Shown here: piece by piece, positions 1 to 7,596 of the stretch
How the letters are laid out: every line of letters starts with the position of its first letter
Numbering within the stretch: the first letter of the stretch is position 1
Assembly: GCA_016715105.1 (NCBI GenBank)
Contig: JADKBO010000054.1
Coordinates: forward strand, 1 to 13,992
Source of the DNA: Saprospiraceae bacterium
GTDB lineage: Bacteria > Bacteroidota > Bacteroidia > Chitinophagales > Saprospiraceae
Length of the DNA stretch: 13,992 nucleotides
Direction: 5' to 3'
Position numbers and translations under genes: made by a program
The notes under the pieces: model-generated
What the model was told of the DNA's origin: nothing
Seen by the model: only the letters and a program-made list of their open reading frames with translations
Database searches by the model: none

Positions 1-1000
1 CCGCATTTATAGTGGTAACACCTATGAAGGCGACACATTTGCAACTGCCTTAGATGATATCAAAAAGGAATACGCAATTGAAAAAGTAATAGTTGTGGCT
101 GATAGAGGCATGTTGTCAAAGAAGAATATTGCACTTGTTGAAGAAAATGGTTATGAGTTTATTTTAGGCGAAAGGCTTAAGTCTTTACCCGCAGAGGTAA
201 AACAATCGTTGATTAATCTTGAAAACTATAAATTTGAATGGGTTTATGATGATCATGAAGGACAATCAGTAACCATAAGATATACAGTGCTAGAAGTTGG
301 CAATAAGACCATTATTGGCACATACTCTGAAAAGCGCGCCAAGAAAGACGAGTGTGATAGACTTGAAAAAGTTGAAAAGGCAAGTAAACTGCTTCAAAAC
401 ACCTCTTCTTTAAAATCTAAGCAAAGAAGATTTTTCATCAAACAAAACGGAACGGACGCTTACGAGCTTGATCAATCCAAAATCGATGAAAGCGCTAAAT
501 ATGATGGTTTTCTAGCAATAGCTACAAACACTTCGTTAAAGGCAACAACTGTTCTGGAAAATTACAAACAGCTCTTCAAAATTGAACACAGCTTCAGAAC
601 GTTTAAATCACACTTAGAAACAAGGCCCATGTTCCATTGGACTGACAAGAGAATAAGAGGACATATTTGCCTTTGCTATATGGCCTTCTGTTTGCAAAAT
701 TGTGTATTACAGAAGGTTAACAAAACAAAAGTCAAAATTACAGAAGCATCTTTAAGAAAAACTCTTGATTCCATGCAATTGAGTTTATTAAATACTGAAA
801 ACGGAAACGTTTACATAAGATCAGCTCCAATAGACAGTGAAGCAACAATCCTATCAGGTATGGGTATCAAACCTTTTTTGCCAATGATAAAGCCTCCAGA
901 CTTAAAATTGTAAAAATAAGCTAAAATTAGTAAAATATCGATTTGTAGTGAGCCAAATCAAATACGCTATTGTTGATTATCAAATACTTACGTCAATTTG
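1..1000 (+). mobile_element. Right part of an IS1634-like insertion sequence
   Basis: The element comprises the transposase gene plus a short noncoding tail after 913. The left end is outside the window, so the terminal inverted repeat cannot be paired and the right boundary is only estimated. It is placed around 995-1012 because the neighbouring minus-strand membrane-protein gene loses its family resemblance there. No target-site duplication can be checked. Confidence 0.45.
2..913 (+). CDS. IS1634-like (IS4 superfamily) DDE transposase, C-terminal part
   Basis: DNA cut-and-paste enzyme of an insertion sequence. The reading frame is open from base 2, so the gene begins outside the window; 303 residues are visible, and the GTG at 95 is an internal codon, not the start. 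The segment VVADRGM, with Asp at 101-103, fits a catalytic Asp of the DDE triad. Near the C-terminus the sequence YKQLFKIEHSFRTFK fits the IS4-superfamily signature Y-x2-R-x3-E-x6-K, with Leu in place of Arg and the catalytic Glu at codon 584-586. It is followed by the usual motif R-G-H-I-x-L-C-Y-M-A-F. The visible part has no frameshift and ends in TAA, so this end of the element may be functional. Assignment to the IS1634 family rather than another IS4 branch is from memory of the motifs. Confidence 0.88.
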   Translation, partial: RIYSGNTYEGDTFATALDDIKKEYAIEKVIVVADRGMLSKKNIALVEENGYEFILGERLKSLPAEVKQSLINLENYKFEWVYDDHEGQSVTIRYTVLEVGNKTIIGTYSEKRAKKDECDRLEKVEKASKLLQNTSSLKSKQRRFFIKQNGTDAYELDQSKIDESAKYDGFLAIATNTSLKATTVLENYKQLFKIEHSFRTFKSHLETRPMFHWTDKRIRGHICLCYMAFCLQNCVLQKVNKTKVKITEASLRKTLDSMQLSLLNTENGNVYIRSAPIDSEATILSGMGIKPFLPMIKPPDLKL

Positions 1001-1313
1001 CTGTCAAACTCAAGAAGAAACTTTGATAACTTCCTCCTCTTGGCATTTCGACAAAAGGAACTGTTATTACTGCATCAAGCAAGAGAGCTGTAATGCCCAT
1101 GATTAAGCCTACTTTAAGTCCCTGCTCTTTATTCCCATTTCTGTAAAAAATAGATGCTCCAAATATTGCAAATGGCACTAACAAAAGACAAACAAAGAAG
1201 GACTGTAAATTTAAAGAATCTTTGATCTGAGGCACAGATTCCAAGATTGTAAAAGAGATTGATACGCATAACCATACCAAAGCACCTGTGCACATTGCTC
1301 GAAAATATTTCAT
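993..1313 (-). CDS. Small multi-pass membrane protein, DUF5367-like, 3' end probably cut off by the IS
   Basis: A 106-residue hydrophobic protein of unknown function. Membrane segments are seen at about residues 6-26, 38-58 and 66-88, followed by a VPF..MPRGGSYQSFF stretch. The pattern LDAVITVPF followed by GGSYxxFF is what I recall for the DUF5367 integral membrane family, whose members are usually some 25-30 residues longer and continue with an aromatic last helix. Here the protein instead ends LSLTAN, next to the IS right end. I infer that the last helix was lost by insertion and that the stop codon comes from IS or junction DNA. The start is 23 bp from the stop of the NmrA-like gene upstream on the same strand, so the two are probably co-transcribed. 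The family call is moderate; the truncation is inferred. Confidence 0.6.
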   Translation of the reverse strand: MKYFRAMCTGALVWLCVSISFTILESVPQIKDSLNLQSFFVCLLLVPFAIFGASIFYRNGNKEQGLKVGLIMGITALLLDAVITVPFVEMPRGGSYQSFFLSLTAN

Positions 1314-1336
1314 GTCTTTAATTTAAATTTTGAAAG

Positions 1337-2191
1337 TTAATGCGCTACTTCTTCGCTAAAAACAGGTTTATTCCATACCCCAGTCGCAGCAGTAATTTTT
1401 ACAAACTCAGAAAAATCAGTTGCTTTTCTGCCCAGGATTTTCTCGATATCATTGGATATTGTCGCATTTCTGCCATCCAGAACTTCCTCAAAAAGGTAGT
1501 TGAACAACCAAATGTGATCTTCGGGTAATTGATATGATCTCAAAAGATTTACATTTTCGTCTAGCGTTAGTGATTGGAATTGAATATTTCTACCACAAGC
1601 CTTTGAAATTTCTGAAATGGCTTTCGGTAAGGTCAACAATCTGGGACCTGTCAATTCGTAAGTTTGCCCATTATGTTTATCATCAATGATTGTTTGCACA
1701 ACTACATCTGCAATATCATTGGCATCTGTAAAAGGTTCTAAAGCTTCCGCTCTGGGCAAGGAAACATGACCAGCCAATATGGGATCCAGAAAGAAACTTT
1801 CACTAAAATTTTGATTGAACCAGCTTGCTCTGACAATGGTCGAATTTGGAGCAGCTTTCAAAACCACTTCTTCGCAAAGTTGGGCTTCTTTTTCGCCTCT
1901 ACCGGATAATAGAACCATCTTTGAGATGCCAAGTTCAACTGCAAGAGCTGTAAACTGTTTAATGGTATCCACGGCTGATGGAATTGCCAGATCTGGCTGA
2001 AAAGTAATATAAACCGTTTCCATGTCCTTAAGTACCTCGGCCCATGTTTCTGAGTTTTCCCAATCAAAAGCTGGACTTTCACTTCTTGAACCGATGCGGA
2101 TATTGGAGTATCCTAAGTTTTGTAATCGCTGTACTACCCTACTGCCTGTTTTTCCTTTTCCTCCAAGGATTAAAATTTTTGTTTGCTTCAT
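1337..2191 (-). CDS. NmrA-family NAD(P)-binding protein (atypical SDR)
   Basis: A 284-residue Rossmann-fold protein. The N-terminus KILILGGKGKTGSRVVQRL carries the glycine-rich dinucleotide-binding motif GGxGxxG after the first beta strand. The following strand ends IRIGSRS, typical of NADP-preferring NmrA/QOR2-like proteins. The later features MVLLSGRGE, the AsnGlnAsnPhe region after VRASWF, and ITGPRLLTL-like (YELTGPRLLTL) are also family-typical. Such proteins act as quinone or carbonyl reductases or as redox sensors; the substrate cannot be told from sequence. The length is normal and no break is seen. It lies 73 bp downstream of an AraC-type regulator on the same strand, a common pairing in which the regulator controls the reductase. 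Confidence 0.88.
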   Translation of the reverse strand: MKQTKILILGGKGKTGSRVVQRLQNLGYSNIRIGSRSESPAFDWENSETWAEVLKDMETVYITFQPDLAIPSAVDTIKQFTALAVELGISKMVLLSGRGEKEAQLCEEVVLKAAPNSTIVRASWFNQNFSESFFLDPILAGHVSLPRAEALEPFTDANDIADVVVQTIIDDKHNGQTYELTGPRLLTLPKAISEISKACGRNIQFQSLTLDENVNLLRSYQLPEDHIWLFNYLFEEVLDGRNATISNDIEKILGRKATDFSEFVKITAATGVWNKPVFSEEVAH

Positions 2192-2264
2192 GATGAATTC
2201 TTTTATGAATGATTAATGAAGCAAAGTTGCAGTGCTTAACTCTTTCGGATTTGTCGCAAAAGCA

Positions 2265-3143
2265 TTATGATTTGTTTGAAAAGAATTGTTGCTTGATTTC
2301 CGTTGGTCTTACACCAAATTTACTTTGGAATGCATTGGAGAAAGAACTCAAACTATCATATCCAACATACCATGCAACTTCCTGAACATTTTCCTTACCG
2401 GCACTCAACATTTCATAAGCTTTATTCAAACGTTCTTCTTGCAAATATTTGAATACGGGAACACCAAAAAGTTCTTTGAAATTCTTTTTTAATTTACTGT
2501 TATTTAGCCCTATGAGTTTGGATAATTCGCTTAGAGAAGGAGGGCTTGAAATGTTTTTTTCAATGATTTCTTTAGCCATAAACAATTTGCTTTTGTCTTC
2601 ATGAGATAAACTTTCCTTTTTATCCGTGGCAAGAAAAGCAAAAAAATGGGCAAGCAATTCATTGACCTGACTTTTCAAAAACATCTGCCTTGTATTACCT
2701 GTATATTGGGTTGTCATGATTTTATGCACGGCGTTTTGCATATCAGGAGTCATGTAGAATTTGGGGCCTTCAACAAAATCAGCTTGGGGATTTATCAAGT
2801 CGGGTAAGTAAATATTAAAAATCTCTTGCTCTTCTTTTGATAAAGTTTGCAGATTTTTGAGTTTAGAAAAAATGCTAACTGACTGTAATGGTTTCTCGGG
2901 CTCAATTTGATGCGCGAATTCTACTTTATTATTTCCAAAAAAAGAAATGGCAATGCCCGTAGTATTTGTTACTATTTTTGTTTGGTTTTGATGTTTGATT
3001 TCTAAAGATACCTGACCCGAACCATAAAAAGCAAAACCTACAGCATCGCCGTCAATTTCACATTTTTGAATAAAAGGTTTATCTGCATTTGATTGCTCGA
3101 TGAGCACTATGAAGTTATTAATTTCAACAATGTCTGTTGTCAT
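2265..3143 (-). CDS. AraC-family transcriptional regulator
   Basis: A 292-residue regulator. Residues of roughly 1-170 form a divergent sensing domain I cannot assign to a ligand. About residues 190-288 are the AraC/XylS DNA-binding domain with two helix-turn-helices. The first is around PSLSELSKLIGLNNSKLKKNF. The second is around VQEVAWYVGYDSLSSFSNAF and is followed by the conserved KFGVRPTEI end. The linker FKYLQEERLNKAYEMLSAG between them is also canonical. The arrangement resembles PchR-type regulators. The start is 19 bp after the stop of the upstream helix-hairpin-helix gene and 73 bp before the NmrA-like gene, so it probably sits in the same transcript and may regulate it. Confidence 0.9.
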   Translation of the reverse strand: MTTDIVEINNFIVLIEQSNADKPFIQKCEIDGDAVGFAFYGSGQVSLEIKHQNQTKIVTNTTGIAISFFGNNKVEFAHQIEPEKPLQSVSIFSKLKNLQTLSKEEQEIFNIYLPDLINPQADFVEGPKFYMTPDMQNAVHKIMTTQYTGNTRQMFLKSQVNELLAHFFAFLATDKKESLSHEDKSKLFMAKEIIEKNISSPPSLSELSKLIGLNNSKLKKNFKELFGVPVFKYLQEERLNKAYEMLSAGKENVQEVAWYVGYDSLSSFSNAFQSKFGVRPTEIKQQFFSNKS

Positions 3144-3162
3144 TATATGGTTTTCTTTTTAT

Positions 3163-3633
3163 TTAATATGAGGCATCATGCCAAGCTTTAGTTGGTCTAT
3201 TGACTGGGTAACCATTTTCGAGACGATACTTTTTGCGTTCTTCGGTAAAATCCCACCATGTTTTAGAATTGTCATTGGTCTTTGCAAAATGCACAACCAA
3301 TCTAAATTGGTCTTCCACACAAGAATCCACCCAATATCCCTTTTTCTGTTCATATTCATCCGTCAATTTTGCGGCATTTTTATCTTTCAATGCCGAAAGG
3401 CTGGAGTAACCCAAAAAGACCAAGTCTTCGGCAAATTTGATCCCAATAGAAGGAATAGTTTGGAACTCGGCCAAAGCATATATGGTTTTTGCTCTTTCGG
3501 GTGTTGAATTCAGCAGTACTTCCAACTCATCAGATGAATAATCAAAGATGTCAGCTTTCTTAATTTTATGCTTTTTGAGGTTTGCTTTTTCAAGATCAGT
3601 GAGAGGTAACTTGATGTTTGATTTACTTTTCAT
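3163..3633 (-). CDS. Cdd1-type helix-hairpin-helix protein ('Pathogenicity locus' family)
   Basis: A 156-residue cytoplasmic protein. The middle (ALAEFQTIPSIGIKFAEDL, then LGYSSLSAL) is a helix-hairpin-helix fold like those used for non-specific DNA binding. The C-terminal part SCVEDQFRLVVHFAK followed by WWDFT matches the family named for cdd1, the gene next to the Clostridioides difficile toxin locus. The function of that family is unknown, and the name does not imply virulence here. The N-terminus is lysine-rich. It is probably the first gene of a minus-strand operon with the AraC, NmrA and membrane genes. Its upstream region is the repeat array, with the nearest array unit about 75 bp away. 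No clear promoter was found in 3634-3700, only a near-miss CATCTTTG (reverse strand of 3687-3694). Confidence 0.82.
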   Translation of the reverse strand: MKSKSNIKLPLTDLEKANLKKHKIKKADIFDYSSDELEVLLNSTPERAKTIYALAEFQTIPSIGIKFAEDLVFLGYSSLSALKDKNAAKLTDEYEQKKGYWVDSCVEDQFRLVVHFAKTNDNSKTWWDFTEERKKYRLENGYPVNRPTKAWHDASY

Positions 3634-4021
3634 GATTGAATGCTTCTGCCAATGTTAACCTAATAATTGTACGCATTGTAAAAATACAAAGATGAGGCGA
3701 TTAATTATATTCAATCAGTCCAGCAATTGAAAGATCGAAGATTTAACATATTCGATCTTTGTCATCCTCCAATCATGGTGAAGATCGAAGATTTAACATG
3801 TTAAATCAAATATTATCCAGAAGATCGAAGACCTTTACATATGCGAAATTTAGTAGTCGATCATGGGACGATCGAAGATTTAAAATATTAAATCAGTATT
3901 GATCGAAGATCGAAGACTTAACATTTTGGCGATCTTTGTCTTGGTTCAACACGGTGTGATGATTTAAATATTAAATCTGTTGAGCAACACAGTTGGTTGA
4001 GGGAAGATTTAATTGGTTAAT

Positions 4022-4900
4022 AGTCCAGAATTTGAAAGATCGAAGATTTAGTCATATTGGATCTTTGTCAACGTTCGATCATGGGACCAAAGAATTACAT
4101 AAAATCTGTTGAGCAATCATCAGTTGTTTGATTGATGATTTAAATATTAAATCAATCGTGCCCGTCGAAGATCGAAGATTTAATTTATTCGAACTTGTTT
4201 TTACCAATTTGTGAGACTGAATATGCAAACACATTGGATTTTTGTTTTCACCAATCATGGTGAAGATTGTACCTATTGACAATATCAGCTGAGCAATCAT
4301 AAGAAGTTTGATTGATGATTTAACATATTCAATCAGTGATGAAATTCTAAGATCGAAGATTTAAAATATTAAATCAAAGGTGCCATTTGAAGATCGAAGA
4401 TTTAACATATTCGATCTTTGTCACGTCGATCACAGAGACTGATTGAAGATTTAACATATTCAATCAGTCATGGCGGAGACAGCCATTTGATTGATGATTT
4501 AACATATTAAATCAATCGTGCCATGTCGAAGATCGAAGATTTAATTTATTCGATCTTTGTTTTCATCCAATTTGGTGAGATTGAATATGCAACACATTCG
4601 ATCTTTGTTTTCATCCAATCATGGTGAAGATTGTAGCTTTAACATATTCATTCAGTTGAGCAATCATAAGAAGTTTGATTGATGATTTAACATATTCAAT
4701 CAGTCCAGAATTTGAAAGATCGAACATTTAACATATTCGATCTTTGTCAACGTTCGATCATGGTGACGATTTAAGATTTAACATATTAAATCTGTTGAGC
4801 AATCATCAGTTGTTTGATCGATGATTTAACATATTAAATCAATCGTGCCATGTCGAAGATCGAAGATTTAATTTATTCGATCTTTGTTTTCATCCAATTT
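4022..4900. repeat. Composite higher-order repeats inside the array
   Basis: Blocks of several units recur together. The landmark ATCAATCGTGCC is at 4151, 4511 and 4838 (spacing 360 and 327), each time followed by TCGAAGATCGAAGATTTAAT and the CCAATTTG linker. AGTCCAGAATTTGAAAGATC is at 4022 and 4702 (680 apart). TTGAGCAATCATAAGAAGTT occurs near 4290 and 4656. So stretches of roughly 330-360 bp, and one of about 680 bp, were duplicated as wholes. The 41-bp and 49-bp unit lengths alternate in the same order in each copy. Confidence 0.75.
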
Positions 4901-5375
4901 GGTGAAGATTGAATATGCAACACATTCGATCTTTGATGTTGAGCTAAGAAGTAAAGATCGAAGATTTAACACATTCGATCTTTGGTAGTGAGCATAAGTA
5001 GTGAAGATTGAATATGCAACACATTCGATCTTTGCCATGTCAAAGAATCGAAGATTGAATATGCAACACATTCAATCTTCGCCTTTTGTCATGATTGGTG
5101 AAGATTGAATATGCAACACATTCGATCTTTGATGTTGAGCTATGAAGTAAAGATCGAAGATTTAACACATTCGATCTTTTTGGTAGTGAGATAATAGTGA
5201 AGTAAAGAGAACACATTCGATCTTTGATGTTGAGCTATGAAGTAAAGATCGAAGATTTAACACATTCGATCTTTGGTAGTGAGCATAAGTAGTGGAGATT
5301 GAATATGCAACACATTCGATCTACGCCTTTTTTCAAGTTTGGTAAAGATTGAAAATGCAACACATTCGATCTTTG
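4876..5375. repeat. Homogeneous 49-bp tandem section at the right end of the array
   Basis: Right arms ATTCGATC (or ATTCAATC) fall at 4876, 4925, 4974, 5024, 5071, 5121, 5170, 5216, 5265, 5315 and 5365, a near-constant 49-bp step. Two unit kinds tend to alternate. One has a left arm GATTGAAT with loop ATGCAACAC; the other has AAGATCGAA with GATTTAACAC. This gives a 98-bp dimer, seen in the GATGTTGAGCT linkers at 4935, 5131 and 5226. The section is much more uniform than the left part, which suggests more recent expansion. Confidence 0.85.
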
Positions 5376-6014
5376 TCAGTGTCCAACCAAATGCTCCGGT
5401 AATTCCCACCTTTTCCCCTCTTCATCCGGAATTGGTTTTTGCCTTAATGGTTTTATAGGTATCAACCCGGTCCAGATCGGAAGGTCTTTCTCGTCTTCCT
5501 CATGGCCTGGAGGGCCTTGTCTCACTTTTGCTGAAGCTTCTTGAATATGAAATCGCACTGCTATGGTTTTATCTACTTCCTTTTTACTCATGGGTTTGAG
5601 GTAATCCCAACTATTGGGAACAATTTTTTCGGTGAGCGCTTTGAATGCGTCATATTTCAGATCTCTGTCCTCAATCACCTCTCCTTTTGAAAAGAGTACG
5701 ACAGAGCGGTAGTTGACCGAGTGATGGAAGGCAGTTTTTGCAACAACTAATTCATCTGCCAACATCACAGAAATACAAACCGGTCTTCCGTCTGCTAAAG
5801 TCCGCATGAAGTGGCTGCCAATAGAACCATGGAAATAAAGGTAATCTCCAACTCGCACAAAGGATTGGGGAATGCTGAAGGGCTGATTGTCTTCCGAGTA
5901 ACTGATGGTGGCAAATAATGCTTCATCTAGAATGGGGTAAACAATTTGTTCGTCGAAATGGGTGCGTTGATGCGCATATCTGCTTGGGGTAGTTCTTGCT
6001 GTTTTTTCGATCAT
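5376..6014 (-). CDS. Pyridoxamine 5'-phosphate oxidase-like FMN-binding split-barrel protein
   Basis: A 212-residue cytoplasmic flavoprotein of the group often listed as 'pyridoxamine 5'-phosphate oxidase family' (Pyridox_ox_2-like). Seen in order are an N-terminal RYAHQRTHFD segment and the barrel strands (ALFATISY, PQSFVRVGDYLYFHGSIGSHFM). These are followed by the conserved NYRSVVLFSKGEVI and the C-terminal SAKVRQGPPGHEED and PIWTGLIPI motifs typical of this group. These proteins bind FMN, but the substrate is not known, and true PdxH activity should not be assumed. It is divergent from a MocR-type regulator gene, a well-known pairing, so that regulator probably controlled it. Its TGA stop lies inside the last unit of the repeat array. 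Confidence 0.88.
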   Translation of the reverse strand: MIEKTARTTPSRYAHQRTHFDEQIVYPILDEALFATISYSEDNQPFSIPQSFVRVGDYLYFHGSIGSHFMRTLADGRPVCISVMLADELVVAKTAFHHSVNYRSVVLFSKGEVIEDRDLKYDAFKALTEKIVPNSWDYLKPMSKKEVDKTIAVRFHIQEASAKVRQGPPGHEEDEKDLPIWTGLIPIKPLRQKPIPDEEGKRWELPEHLVGH

Positions 6015-6039
6015 GGCGTGTATTTTTTAAAATCTTTTA

Positions 6040-6047
6040 CAAAAGTA
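6040..6047 (-). promoter_or_regulatory. Likely -7 promoter box for the flavoprotein gene
   Basis: On the minus strand this reads TACTTTTG, an exact match to the Bacteroidota -7 consensus TAnnTTTG, 26 bp upstream of the start codon at 6014. No good -33 TTTG is seen at the usual distance, which would fit a promoter that needs an activator. Confidence 0.45.
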
Positions 6048-6068
6048 AGTATCTTGTGGCCTAGTGAA

Positions 6069-6099
6069 TTAGTCCACTTCCGAAAATTAGAATAGTCCA
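6069..6099. promoter_or_regulatory. Direct repeat, candidate MocR operator
   Basis: TTAGTCCA at 6069-6076 and ATAGTCCA at 6092-6099 are direct repeats, with AGTCCA copies 23 bp apart (about two helix turns). They lie in the 108-bp gap between the divergent flavoprotein and MocR genes, just upstream of the candidate -7 box at 6040-6047. MocR regulators such as GabR and PdxR are known to bind direct repeats in such gaps. Binding here is inferred. Confidence 0.45.
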
Positions 6100-6122
6100 G
6101 ATTTTAAAACAATTAATTACAA

Positions 6123-6581
6123 ATGATCCTTGATTTAATTTCCATCAATGAAGCAGATTCTAAGCCCATTTACCTTCAAATTTCTGATGGCATCATCCAG
6201 CTTTTGCAACGTGGTGTAATCAGTGCCGGAGCGAAATTGCCAGCTTCAAGGATTTTAGCCAATCACCTCAGCGTGCATCGACAGACTTGTGTTGCTGCAT
6301 ACGACGAACTGGTTGCGCATGGATGGTTGGAGACTAAAGCTGGTGTTGGAACTTTTGTTGCGAGCCAAATGCCATTACCATCGCCGAGATCTTGGAAGGA
6401 TTATTCAAATCAAGTTTTGAATGCTAAAACTTTAGTTATTCCTGAATTTTTGGATCGAAATCTGAGGTTGACTACAGAAAATTACCACTTGGATGATGGT
6501 TTGCCTGACCCTCGTCTGGCACCAAGAGAAGAATTGGCAAGAGCTTTTAAAAAATACTTTGGGAAAATCATTGTACTCTAA
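6123..6581 (+). pseudogene. MocR-family regulator, N-terminal GntR half (frameshifted)
   Basis: First part of a broken MocR/PdxR-type regulator. Residues of about 14-80 are the GntR winged helix (KPIYLQISDGIIQLLQRG, PASRILANHLSVHRQTC, then GWLETKAGVGTFV). A linker follows, and then the start of the aminotransferase-like domain with DDGLPDPRLAP, a MocR hallmark. After LARAFKKYFGK the frame is lost and the ORF stops at 6579. Removing one A from the AAAA run at 6564-6567 restores GKSLYSKLQYADTKGQYLLRL, which is the expected continuation. In the restored frame there is also a TAG at 6637-6639, where family proteins usually have Tyr. Two independent lesions make a true pseudogene likely. The start ATG at 6123 is supported by the position of the GntR domain. 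Confidence 0.85.
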
Positions 6582-6639
6582 ACTTCAATATGCAGATACG
6601 AAAGGCCAATATTTATTGAGATTGGCTTTGTGTGAATAG

Positions 6640-7581
6640 GTAGGCGAATCTCGGGGCATGCAGGCATTAGAACCTGATCAAATATTGATTACTCGTGGAG
6701 TTACTCAGGCTTTGTTTTTGTTTATCAATGCGTTTGTGAAATGTGGTGATCATGTTGCTGTGACAACCCTCGGTTGGTCTTCTGCAAATGTAAATTTTCA
6801 ACATCACGGAGCAAATCTTTCCTATATTCGACACGATCAATATGGCATGGATGTAGACCATTTGGAAGAAATTTGTCTATCCACTAAAATCAATGCTGTT
6901 TACCTCACTCCTCATCACCACTACCCGACCACCGTCATTATGCCTGCTCATCGACGAGTGCAGCTCTTGGAATTGTCAAAAAAGTATGGTTTCTACATTT
7001 TTGAAGATGATTATGATTTTGACTTTCATTACACGTCACAACCAATTATGCCCTTGGCATCTTCCACCCATTTCGATCATGTGTTTTACACGGGTTCATT
7101 TACCAAAGCTTTGGCACCCGCCTTCAGAATTGGGTATTTAGTGGCGAGCAAAAATCAAATAGATTTACTGGCCAAATTTAGACGTTTAGTGGACAGGCAA
7201 GGTGATCCTTTGATGGAATTGGCCATTACAGAACTTTTAAAAGATGGTACCATTCAACGTTATCTTCGGAAAAACCGAAAGATTTACATGAATAGACGTG
7301 ATCATTTCTGCAATTTAATGCACGACCAGTTGGGTGATCACATTTCATTTGTTAAACCTGAAGGAGGTATGTCTGTTTGGACCAAATTCAACAAAGTGAA
7401 AGACTTTCAACAATTGGTTTCTTCCTGTTCTCATAATGACTTGTACATCCAAGAAGTCCATACAATTAACAATGAATCCGTCAACGCATTGCGTTTGGGC
7501 TTTGCTTCGTCAGACGAAAACGAATTGAATAAATCCGTTTCCAAATTAAAGTTTGTGCTTGAAAACCTTAATTACAAGTAA
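6640..7581 (+). pseudogene. MocR-family regulator, C-terminal aminotransferase-like half
   Basis: Remainder of the same gene in the other frame, open from just after the TAG at 6637 (first ATG at 6658). It is a fold-type I aminotransferase-like effector domain that would bind PLP. Seen in order are RGMQALEPDQILITRGVTQAL, TPHHHYPTTVIMPAHRR, FEDDYDFDFHY and the PLP-lysine segment YTGSFTKALAPAFRIGYL. The first of these includes the substrate-loop glycine. The domain then runs to a normal C-terminal end. Nothing else is broken here, so the sequence has been damaged only recently, or the lesions are partly sequence errors. Alone, this half lacks a DNA-binding domain and could not act as the regulator. 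It converges on the pyruvate carboxylase gene with a 15-bp gap and no clear terminator. Confidence 0.85.
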
Positions 7582-7596
7582 TCTAGAAAAATGCCA

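Larger units (their letters stand above)
3700..5375. repeat. Array of about 37 tandem hairpin-forming repeat units
   Basis: About 1.7 kb without a gene, built of degenerate units spaced 40-50 bp (mean about 46). Each has a left arm, a short A/T-rich middle and a right arm complementary to the left, then a linker of about 20 bp. The commonest unit is AAAGATCGAA, GATTTAACATA, TTCGATCTTT (3730-3760). Others have arms GATTGAA with TTCAATC (4441-4465), or pair GATTTAA with TTAAATC (4496-4513). Linkers are also shared, for example variants of CATCCAATTTGGTG, TTGAGCAATCAT and GTAGTGAGCATAAGTAG. Unit positions by the start of the right arm run 3710, 3751, 3801 and so on to 5315, 5365. The period is not a multiple of three, and no long reading frame crosses it. 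No recombinase, replication or cas gene is next to it. Function unknown. Confidence 0.92.

Noticed and set aside
4079..5071. Small minus-strand reading frames within the array (73 and 67 residues)
   Set aside because: They are translations of the repeats (KIECVAYSIFT recurring), with frame lost between units because the period is not a multiple of three.
3700..5375. CRISPR array
   Set aside because: Repeats are degenerate, the linkers between them are themselves repeated rather than unique, spacing varies from 40 to 50 bp, and no cas gene is present.
3700..5375. Integron attC array or plasmid iterons
   Set aside because: No GTTRRRY-type core sites, no gene cassettes between units, no integrase and no Rep gene nearby.
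3751..5375. Arms GATCTTTG as promoter -7 boxes (one base off TAnnTTTG)
   Set aside because: The match follows from the hairpin arm itself, there is no -33 TTTG at the right distance, and no gene starts downstream on that strand.
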